Below are positions 1 to 6,342 of a DNA stretch of 6,342 bases, in pieces (position 1 is the stretch's first letter; each line of letters opens with the position of its first letter). The notes below the pieces were generated by a model that saw only the letters and a program-made list of their open reading frames with translations, had not been told where the DNA came from and made no database searches. Source of the stretch: Deltaproteobacteria bacterium (GTDB lineage Bacteria; Desulfobacterota_B; Binatia; Bin18); NCBI GenBank assembly GCA_012271025.1, contig JAAXHF010000476.1, positions 1 through 6,342 of the forward strand. Reading direction: 5' to 3'. The position numbers were made by a program, and so were the translations under genes.

Positions 1-20
1 ATTGGTTATGAGTCCGGACC

Positions 21-1028
21 CTAGGGAATATGAAAGGTGCTGACATACTCGTTCTCAAAACCTTTGAGTTCCAGGCGCTGGTCCAGGGGTTGAAACCGTT
101 CGGCCAGGACCGGCGTTTCGCGGCTCAGCCGCTCCAGCGCGGCCTGGGTGGCGATAATCCCGCCGGGGGGGATGTGTTTGAGCAGCCGCGAGGCCAGATT
201 GATGCTCGGGCCGATCAGGGCCACCGAACGCCGCATGGCCACCCCGATCACACCGATGATGATATCGCCCAGGTTAAGGCTGATGCGGGCTTGCAGGCCG
301 GGTTGGCCGTTTCCGGGCCGGCTGTCGGCCAGGGCCGCGCGGATGGCCAGGGCTGCCCGCACGGCTTCGGTCACCGACTCAAAATACAGCAGGGCGCCGT
401 CACCCTCGTAGTCCTTGACATCGCCGCAATTCTCCAGGGCGATTTCGGTCACCATGGCCATGAAACCCTGGACCAGGTCCAGGGCGCGCTCGGGCGACTG
501 GTTGACGATGGTGGAGGTCGAGTTGGCAATGTCAACAAAGACGACGGTGAGTTCTTTTTTGATCGGCGCGCTGTCCTGCGACACATAGCTCTGGGCCAGA
601 CCGGGCAAAAACGTATGGGCGTGGCCCGGCGTCTGGACCGCGGGCGAGGGTTCGGCATGCGGGGCCGGGGACTGCGCCTGATCCAGCGAGACGGTCGGAT
701 AGCCGGCCGCCTGCCAGGCTGCGAGACCGCCGGCCAGAACGACAACCGACTGAAACCCTTCGGCTTGTAACCACAGCGCCGCCCGGGCGCTGCTCGCATC
801 CTCGGGTCAGGTTCAATACAGCGCCAGCAGGCTCTCGCGGGGCAGGGTATGCGCCTGCTGCACGATCTCGGCTATGGGCAGCCAGCGTGTGTTCGGCAGC
901 TGGACGGGCAGGAACAGGCGGGCGTCCGTGGTCCGCACGTCAATTGGAACGACCGCTTCTCCGTCGGTCATACGGGCGTGCAGCGCCTGGGGGCTGATCC
1001 GCTGGATATCTTGTGCTTGTGCTGCCAT
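21..1028 (-). CDS. Predicted selenoprotein: rhodanese (Sec-x-Sec active site) fused to class III nucleotidyl cyclase
   Basis: One continuous frame of 335 residues if two UGA codons are read as selenocysteine. Residues 1-113 form a rhodanese domain: ISPQALHARM, the DVR motif (30-32), strand SLLALY (66-71), then Sec72-Thr73-Sec74-Pro-Glu-Asp, helix ASSARAALWLQAEGF (78-92), and the closing strand and loop VVVLAGGLAAW (95-105). Homologues of this subtype commonly read YC(S/T)CPNExxSAR, so both UGAs sit on cysteine positions. A Pro/Ala-rich linker spans about 114-155. A class III cyclase domain follows (about 156-335): ELTVVFVDIANST with metal ligand D166, DVKDYEGDG with second ligand D210, and IGPSINLASR with N277 and R281. 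Substrate-selecting positions look non-canonical. The start ATG has GGGAGG 8 nt upstream; the stop is TAG. Read conventionally, it splits into a useless 71-residue stub plus an unled cyclase from TTG 608. A disrupted gene is the alternative, judged less likely. Confidence 0.85.
774..792 (-). promoter_or_regulatory. Candidate bacterial SECIS stem-loop
   Basis: In mRNA sense, CAGCGCC (792-786) pairs perfectly with GGCGCUG (780-774) around a 5-nt loop CGGGC, and one extra G-U pair is possible at the base. The loop has a G at its second position, 22 nt after the second UGA and 28 nt after the first. Bacterial SECIS elements lie inside the coding region just after UGA, with a G among the first loop bases about 16-37 nt away, so both UGAs are in range. 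The element overlaps codons 79-85. GC-rich coding DNA forms such hairpins by chance, so this supports but does not prove the reading. Confidence 0.6.
807..815 (-). other. Two in-frame UGA codons predicted to encode selenocysteine (U-T-U)
   Basis: UGA at 813-815 and UGA at 807-809 flank an ACC (Thr) codon, giving Tyr-UGA-Thr-UGA-Pro-Glu-Asp. The positions coincide with the active-site loop cysteines of the rhodanese domain. The first would be the sulfur-transfer residue and the second its near neighbour. The surrounding frame is intact on both sides, and no other stop occurs in the 335-codon frame. Confidence 0.82.
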
Positions 1029-1036
1029 TGAGCATT

Positions 1037-1042
1037 CCTCCC
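1037..1042 (-). promoter_or_regulatory. Ribosome binding site of the rhodanese-cyclase gene
   Basis: GGGAGG in mRNA sense, 8 nt before ATG 1028. It selects this start for the whole fusion. By contrast, no Shine-Dalgarno precedes the TTG (606-608) or GTG (582-584) that would have to start a stand-alone cyclase. Confidence 0.8.
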
Positions 1043-1089
1043 TGTCAGCCTCCAGTCTGATCGCTTCGCGGGGCTGTGGCAAGCACAGT

Positions 1090-2073
1090 TCACTGGGCAA
1101 ACGCATCAACCAGAGTGCGCAGGTCGTCCGAGGTGAGACGGCTGGTCGGCGGGGCGGCAACCACGGCCAGGCTCAGTCCGGCCCGGGTGAAGGTCTCAAG
1201 CTGGGCGCGGCACTCCTCGGCCGTGCCAAAGATGTACAGGTCTTCCACCATCGAGTCGGGGATGGCGGCCTGAGCCTGAGCCCGGTCTCCGGCCCGCCAG
1301 TAGGCGTGGACCTGGTCGAGAATCTCGCCATAGCCAAAGCGCCGAAAACCCTGAATATAGGTGTTGGCCTGGCAGTAGCCGACCAGGATGCGCCGCAGCT
1401 GCTCAAGCGTCCGCTGTCGGTCGTCGGTCACCATGGTATGGATGTAACAGCCGATATCGAGGTCTTCCATACGCCGTCCGGCGCGCCGGGCGCCCTTGGC
1501 GATCTCCGCCAGCGAGTCTGGCACCTGACGGGCCGGCAGCCAGGCCAGCTGCACGCCGTCGGCCATCTCTCCGGCCAGCTGGAGCATCTTGGGATTGACC
1601 GCAGCCAGATAAATGGGCATCTGGCGCGGCGCCGGGACGCTCAGCTGAAAGCCCTGGGGTCGGTAAAAGCGACCCTCGTGGCTGACGCGTTCTCCGGCCA
1701 GCAGCCGGCGCAGCAGGCTCACGTACTCGCGCGTCCGGGCCAGCGGAAAATCCCAATCCAGACCGTGGAAGGTATTGATGTTGCGGGTGCTGACCCCCAG
1801 GCCGAGCCGGGCCCGACCCGGCGCAATCAGGTCGAGGGTGGCGGCCTGCATGGCGGTCAGGGTCGGCGGGCGGAGGTAGAGCGAGACAATGCCGGTGCCG
1901 ATGTGAATGCGCTGGCTGCGGGCCAGCAGCGCCCCGACCATGGTGCAGGTTTCGGTGCCCCAGGCTTCGCCGACCCACACGCTGTCAAACCCGGCCGATT
2001 CCGCCCGCTGGACGATCTCGGAGCACAGGTCCATCGCCATGCCCAGCGGCGGCAGCCCCAATCCTATGCGCAT
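1090..2073 (-). CDS. LLM-class (luciferase-like) flavin-dependent oxidoreductase
   Basis: A 327-residue protein of the bacterial luciferase-like superfamily, an (alpha/beta)8 barrel using FMN or F420; the substrate is not predictable. Family landmarks are the N-terminal MRIGLGLPPLG, AESAGFDSVWVGEAWGTE (25-42), RIHIGTGIVSLYLRPPTLTA (55-74), DLIAPGRARLGLGVS (81-95) and YLAAVNPKMLQLAGEMADGV (155-174). A C-terminal helix pair follows, with IFGTAEECRAQLETFTRAGL (281-300). This pattern resembles the N5,N10-methylene-tetrahydromethanopterin reductase-like/F420-type branch, but that is inference from motif flavour. I chose ATG 2073 over the in-frame ATG at 2124 because it matches the family N-terminus, has AAAGGA 8 nt upstream, and avoids overlap with the ABC-F gene. 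The gap to ABC-F is 13 nt. The stop is UGA, followed by 61 nt before the next start with no terminator-like structure. Confidence 0.93.
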   Translation of the reverse strand: MRIGLGLPPLGMAMDLCSEIVQRAESAGFDSVWVGEAWGTETCTMVGALLARSQRIHIGTGIVSLYLRPPTLTAMQAATLDLIAPGRARLGLGVSTRNINTFHGLDWDFPLARTREYVSLLRRLLAGERVSHEGRFYRPQGFQLSVPAPRQMPIYLAAVNPKMLQLAGEMADGVQLAWLPARQVPDSLAEIAKGARRAGRRMEDLDIGCYIHTMVTDDRQRTLEQLRRILVGYCQANTYIQGFRRFGYGEILDQVHAYWRAGDRAQAQAAIPDSMVEDLYIFGTAEECRAQLETFTRAGLSLAVVAAPPTSRLTSDDLRTLVDAFAQ

Positions 2074-2081
2074 CTCATATG

Positions 2082-2087
2082 TCCTTT
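2082..2087 (-). promoter_or_regulatory. Ribosome binding site of the LLM oxidoreductase, overlapping the ABC-F stop
   Basis: AAAGGA in mRNA sense begins with the last-but-two base block at the ABC-F UGA stop (UGAAAGGA) and lies 8 nt before ATG 2073. It decides between the two candidate starts and suggests the two genes are translationally coupled. Confidence 0.7.
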
Positions 2088-4108
2088 CAGCCGGTTTCGC
2101 CGTCCAGTTCCTCGGCCAGCTCACTCCAGCTCGCGTAGTGTTCTTCCAGTTCCCGTTTGAGCGTGTCGTACTCGGCCGCGACTTCCCTGGCCCGCCCGGG
2201 GGCGGTGTAGACGCTGCGGTCCGCCATCAGCGCCTCGACCGCCCGCTGCTGTTCCTCCAGCTCGGCAATCCGCCGTTCGGTTTCCGCCATGCGCCGCTCT
2301 TGCCTGGAGCGCTGGGCGCGGGCGGCTTTGTGCCGAACCTGGAGCGCCTTGCCACGCTTGGCCTGGCGAACAGCGCTGAGCACCTCCTCAGGGTCCCCTC
2401 CCTTTGCCCTTTGCCCTTTGCCCTTTGCCCTTTGACTTTCCCCTTGACTTTCCCCCTCCTCGCCCGCCTCGCGTTCCTTGCGGGCCACAAAGGCGTCAAA
2501 CGAGCCCGGGTAGGTCACCAGCCGGCCGTCTTGCAGCTCTATCACCTTGGTCACCAGACCGTCCAGGAAATCGCGGTCGTGCGAGACCAGCACAAAGGTG
2601 CCGCTGAACTGCTGGAGGGCCTGTTTCAGCACCTCCTTGGTCCGCAGGTCCAGATGGTTGGTCGGCTCGTCGAGGATCAGAAAGTTTGAGGCCTGGAGCA
2701 GCATTTTGGCCAGGACCAGCCGGCTCTTTTCGCCGCCGCTCAGCACCGCCACCGGTTTGTCAACCGCCTCCCCAGAAAACAGAAACGCCCCCAGCAGAGT
2801 CCGCAGCTGGGGCACGACATCGAAGGCCGCCCGGCTGGCGATCTCTTGATACACGCTGCGTTCGGTGGCGAGTTTGTCAGTCTGTTGCTGGGCATAAAAA
2901 TCGAGCACCACCTGATGGCCCAGCACACGCTGCCCGCAGCTCGGCGCTTCCGTCCCGGCCAGCAGCCGGCTCAGGGTGGATTTGCCCGCTCCGTTCACGC
3001 CCAGCAGGGCAATCCGGTCGCCGCGCTCAATGGTCAGATCGAGATTGTTGAAGACCTGGACTTGCGAGGCGGCTGCTCCGCTCTTTTCGCTGGCATCCGC
3101 CTTGTCGTAGTATTTGCCGACTCCTTTCAGCTCCAGCACGACCCGGCCGCTGCGCGGGGCGCGCGGAAAGTGAAAGCGGACGCCGCTGGGAGGGGTCTGG
3201 GGGGCGGGCAGGCGTTCTATTTTCTCCAGCTGCTTGACGCGGCTCTGGACCTGGGCGGCCTTGCGCGCGTTATAGCGGAAGGTGTTGATGAAACGAGTGA
3301 TGCGTTCGATCTCGGCCTGCTGCTCCTCGTAGGCTTTGCGGTCGGCCTCCAGGGTCTGGGCAAACTGGCGCTCAAAGGCCGAGTAGTTTCCGGTATAGTC
3401 GCTCAGGCTGTGGCGGTGGATGGCGGCGATGCGGGTCACGGTCCGGTCGAGAAACCGGCGGTCGTGGGAGACGATGATCACGCTGCCCGCATAGCCGCGC
3501 AGATAGCCTTCGAGCCACAGCACGGAGTCGAGGTCCAGATGGTTGGTCGGTTCGTCCAACAGCAGGATATCCGGGCCTTGGAGCAGCAGTTTGGCCAGGG
3601 CGATGCGCATCTGCCAGCCGCCGCTGAAGACCTCGCTTGGCCAGCCGAACTGTTCCTGGCGGAAGCCCAGCCCGCTCAACACCTTGGCCACCTGGGCGTC
3701 GGCGGACCAGCCGTCCAGCTCTTCAAAACGGTGCTGGAGCTGACCGTAGCGGGCCAGGGTGTCGGTCGTCCCGGTCTGGTCCTCGGTCTCAAGGACGGCG
3801 TGCAGACGGACCAACTCGCGCTGGATGGCGCCCAGCTCCGGCAGGGCCGAGCGGGCTTCCTCAAACAGGCTGCGTCCGCCAATCGGCGCGCCCTCCTGGG
3901 GCAGATAGCCGAGGCTGACCTCCCGTCCGCACTGGACCCGCCCGGCATCCGGTTCGAGTTGGCCCATCATCAGCCGGAACAGGGTTGTTTTACCGGCGCC
4001 GTTGGGACCGATCAGACCGATCCGGTCACCCCTGTTGAGCTGCCAGTTGAGCTTATGGAAGAGTTCCTGGCCGCCAAAGGCCAGAGAGAGATCGGTCAGC
4101 TGTAACAT
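2087..4108 (-). CDS. ABC-F family ATPase (Uup/YheS/YdiF-like)
   Basis: A 673-residue cytosolic ABC-F protein with two nucleotide-binding domains and no membrane segments. Family members act on the ribosome (E-site binding, relief of stalled translation, sometimes antibiotic protection); the exact role here cannot be read from sequence. Domain 1 has Walker A GPNGAGKTT (34-42), signature FSGGWQMR (161-168), Walker B ILLLDEPTNHLDL (181-193) and switch His215. The inter-domain P-site tRNA interaction linker spans about 240-320 and is charged and helical. Domain 2 has Walker A GVNGAGKST (370-378), LSGGEKSRL (456-464), FLILDEPTNHLDL (476-488) and His510. A C-terminal extension (about 545-673) is highly charged and looks coiled-coil, as in Uup-like proteins. 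Its entry, about 553-571, is low-complexity and encoded by tandem repeats. The start matches the family N-terminus (MLQLTDLSLAFGG) although no strong Shine-Dalgarno precedes it. The 62-nt gap to the hydrolase holds only a weak 5-bp hairpin. Confidence 0.96.
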   Translation of the reverse strand: MLQLTDLSLAFGGQELFHKLNWQLNRGDRIGLIGPNGAGKTTLFRLMMGQLEPDAGRVQCGREVSLGYLPQEGAPIGGRSLFEEARSALPELGAIQRELVRLHAVLETEDQTGTTDTLARYGQLQHRFEELDGWSADAQVAKVLSGLGFRQEQFGWPSEVFSGGWQMRIALAKLLLQGPDILLLDEPTNHLDLDSVLWLEGYLRGYAGSVIIVSHDRRFLDRTVTRIAAIHRHSLSDYTGNYSAFERQFAQTLEADRKAYEEQQAEIERITRFINTFRYNARKAAQVQSRVKQLEKIERLPAPQTPPSGVRFHFPRAPRSGRVVLELKGVGKYYDKADASEKSGAAASQVQVFNNLDLTIERGDRIALLGVNGAGKSTLSRLLAGTEAPSCGQRVLGHQVVLDFYAQQQTDKLATERSVYQEIASRAAFDVVPQLRTLLGAFLFSGEAVDKPVAVLSGGEKSRLVLAKMLLQASNFLILDEPTNHLDLRTKEVLKQALQQFSGTFVLVSHDRDFLDGLVTKVIELQDGRLVTYPGSFDAFVARKEREAGEEGESQGESQRAKGKGQRAKGGDPEEVLSAVRQAKRGKALQVRHKAARAQRSRQERRMAETERRIAELEEQQRAVEALMADRSVYTAPGRAREVAAEYDTLKRELEEHYASWSELAEELDGETG
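2400..2434. repeat. Tandem heptanucleotide repeat, five copies, inside the ABC-F gene
   Basis: Five perfect copies of CCCTTTG on the plus strand (CAAAGGG in the mRNA) encode a Lys/Gly/Gln/Arg-rich linker between the second ATPase domain and the C-terminal coiled coil. The unit is not a multiple of three, so gain or loss of one copy shifts the frame and would replace or truncate the last roughly 100 residues while leaving both ATPase domains intact. Confidence 0.95.
2432..2455. repeat. 12-bp direct repeat, two copies, adjoining the heptamer array
   Basis: TTGACTTTCCCC occurs twice in tandem (2432-2443 and 2444-2455), starting within the last heptamer copy. It is in phase with the reading frame and encodes the repeated GESQGESQ of the ABC-F linker. 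Together with the heptamers, about 56 bp is repeat DNA. Confidence 0.93.
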
Positions 4109-4170
4109 GACGACGTGAGCCCCTGTCCATCAACGGGGCAGTGTAGCGGAGGCCGCAGGCACAGACCAGC

Positions 4171-4998
4171 CTAGTCCTCTTCCTCTTCGGACGGAACCAG
4201 CAGGGGCTCGCCCAGGGTCCGGATAATCCAGCGATGGACATCGCCGACCAGGCCGAGGGCCGGGGGGCCGCTGTACAGCCAGTGGCCGAGGTCGGGATAG
4301 GTGTGCTGGTCCGCTCCCAACTCACGCACCAGGGCCTGGCAGGCGGCCGGCGGACTCATGCGGTCCGCCCCGCCGTGAACGACCAGGGTCGGGCAGTCGG
4401 GTCGGACATGGGCCACGGCCTCGCGGCTCAGCGTCCGGACGACACGGCCGGAATCGGGGATGAGTTGCCGCCCCAGCTCGGCCTGAAGGTCGGCGGCGAG
4501 GCCGGAGAACAGAAACTCGCGGGCGATGCCGGGTCGGGGGGGCGACAGCGGCCGGCTCCACAGCAGGGCCGGCAGGGCGGGCAGCCGGACCAGGGGCAGC
4601 GGCGGCCGGGCGTCGGGCAGCCACGAGCGGGGCAGGAGCGGGGTGCTGCACACGATGGCCCGAGGAGGAAACTGGACGGCCGATTGAAGGGCCAGCAGGG
4701 CGCCCAGGTCGGCGCCCCAGACCACCGGCGGCGCCCACAGCTGTCGCATGGCGGTGCTGACATCCTCGACGTAGTCTTCCAGCCGGACGCGACCCATGCG
4801 CGGGGCCGGCCGGCTGTCCGGGCGACCGCGCAGGTCGAGAGCCCAACATTCCCAACCGCGCAGGGCCAGGGCTGGAGCGATGGTCCGCCACATCCAGCTG
4901 CCCGCCCATAGGCCGTGGACCAGCAGCAGCGGGGCGGTAAACTTGTTGCGTTCGGGAAAGCTGACCTCCGCGCATAGGCTGGCCAGGCGTTGTTTCAT
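4171..4998 (-). CDS. Alpha/beta-hydrolase fold protein with Asp at the nucleophile position
   Basis: A 275-residue soluble protein of the alpha/beta-hydrolase superfamily; substrate unknown. Visible parts are the oxyanion-hole strand LLLVHGLWAGSW (24-35), with HG at 28-29, and DLRGRPDS (55-62). The nucleophile elbow is VVWGADLGALLAL (92-104), where Asp97 replaces the usual Ser of GxSxG. A Pro/Leu-rich cap region spans roughly 120-165. The acid region is LVVHGGADRMSP (205-216, D212), and the catalytic His is in YPDLGHWLY (H239). This gives a possible Asp-Asp-His triad as in haloalkane dehalogenases and epoxide hydrolases, but the typical dehalogenase HDWG elbow is absent, so I do not assign either activity. 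The tail is acidic (SEEEED). The start ATG lies 3 nt after the enolase UGA without a clear Shine-Dalgarno, consistent with translational coupling. The stop is TAG. Confidence 0.9.
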   Translation of the reverse strand: MKQRLASLCAEVSFPERNKFTAPLLLVHGLWAGSWMWRTIAPALALRGWECWALDLRGRPDSRPAPRMGRVRLEDYVEDVSTAMRQLWAPPVVWGADLGALLALQSAVQFPPRAIVCSTPLLPRSWLPDARPPLPLVRLPALPALLWSRPLSPPRPGIAREFLFSGLAADLQAELGRQLIPDSGRVVRTLSREAVAHVRPDCPTLVVHGGADRMSPPAACQALVRELGADQHTYPDLGHWLYSGPPALGLVGDVHRWIIRTLGEPLLVPSEEEED

Positions 4999-5001
4999 AG
5001 C

Positions 5002-6312
<1,311 letters not shown>

Positions 6313-6319
6313 TCACGCT

Positions 6320-6341
6320 GGGCAGGCACGGGGGCCTGCCC
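6320..6341. repeat. Perfect 8-bp inverted repeat upstream of enolase
   Basis: Arms GGGCAGGC (6320-6327) and GCCTGCCC (6334-6341) enclose a 6-nt loop. In RNA this would be a strong GC hairpin about 35 nt before the enolase start codon. No U-tract follows it on the minus strand and the window ends on the other side, so a terminator for an upstream gene, a 5' leader structure and an operator are all possible. No convincing -35/-10 promoter is visible in the 57 nt upstream of enolase. Confidence 0.5.
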
Positions 6342-6342
6342 C

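Noticed and set aside
30..770. Plus-strand open frame opposite the cyclase
   Set aside because: Its low-complexity Gly/Gln/Asp composition is typical of an antisense shadow, and it has no recognisable motif, unlike the cyclase on the minus strand.
807..815. UGA read as Trp or Gly through an alternative genetic code
   Set aside because: UGA ends enolase, ABC-F and the LLM gene at the expected protein lengths, and Trp is encoded by UGG in all genes here. Trp or Gly at the rhodanese catalytic positions would not fit the family.
21..1028. Rhodanese and cyclase as two separate genes, or a pseudogene broken by two stops
   Set aside because: The only stops in the frame are two UGAs exactly on the expected Cys codons. 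The rest of the rhodanese fold continues undamaged, a SECIS-like hairpin follows, and the stand-alone cyclase would lack a Shine-Dalgarno and an ATG. Random decay would not be expected to hit both Cys codons with UGA and nothing else.
2074..2124. Upstream in-frame ATG at 2124 as start of the LLM oxidoreductase
   Set aside because: It would add 17 residues unlike the family, overlap the ABC-F gene, and ignore the well-spaced AAAGGA before ATG 2073.
874..2160. Long open frame on the plus strand (428 codons) opposite the LLM gene
   Set aside because: It is antisense to a gene with clear family motifs, shows no recognisable domain, and long antisense frames are common in GC-rich DNA. The same applies to plus-strand frames at 2846-4105 and 4234-4911.
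4109..4170. Hairpin GCCCC/GGGGC in the gap between hydrolase and ABC-F as a terminator
   Set aside because: It has only 5 pairs with an 11-nt loop and no U-tract; too weak to call.

Overview
The window is about 6.3 kb of GC-rich bacterial DNA. All five real genes lie on the minus strand and run head to tail from right to left: enolase, an alpha/beta-hydrolase, an ABC-F ATPase, a luciferase-like (LLM) flavin oxidoreductase, and a rhodanese-cyclase fusion. Gaps between them are 3, 62, 13 and 61 nt, and no clear terminator lies between genes, so they could be co-transcribed. The gene content and base composition would fit a Deltaproteobacteria-like lineage or an uncultured GC-rich phylum. The sequence does not fix the taxon. 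If the selenocysteine reading below is right, the organism must have a Sec-decoding system (selA, selB, selC, selD) encoded elsewhere.

Right part (4171-6342): a complete enolase with all catalytic and metal-binding residues, preceded by a good ribosome binding site and an 8-bp inverted repeat at the window edge. Three bases after its stop comes an alpha/beta-hydrolase whose nucleophile-elbow position is Asp, not Ser.

Middle part (1090-4108): a full-length two-ATPase-domain ABC-F protein with a basic, coiled-coil C-terminal extension. The linker into that extension is encoded by five perfect tandem copies of a 7-bp unit followed by two copies of a 12-bp unit. The LLM oxidoreductase follows closely and is probably translationally coupled, since its Shine-Dalgarno overlaps the ABC-F stop codon.

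Left part (21-1028): the most notable locus. A conventional gene caller would see a 71-residue rhodanese stub ending at 813 and a separate class III adenylate/guanylate cyclase starting at a TTG near 608. The same reading frame is in fact continuous from ATG 1028 to TAG 21 except for two UGA codons, at 813-815 and 807-809. These fall exactly where the rhodanese subfamily has its active-site Cys-x-Cys. The second half of the rhodanese fold continues without damage after them, and a perfect 7-bp stem-loop with a G-containing loop begins 14 nt after the second UGA, where a bacterial SECIS is expected. I read this as one 335-residue selenoprotein: rhodanese with a Sec-Thr-Sec (UxU) active site, a linker, then a class III nucleotidyl cyclase. 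UGA is the ordinary stop of three neighbouring genes, so a genome-wide recoding of UGA is unlikely.

The enolase, hydrolase, ABC-F and LLM genes show no obvious shared pathway with the fusion protein.
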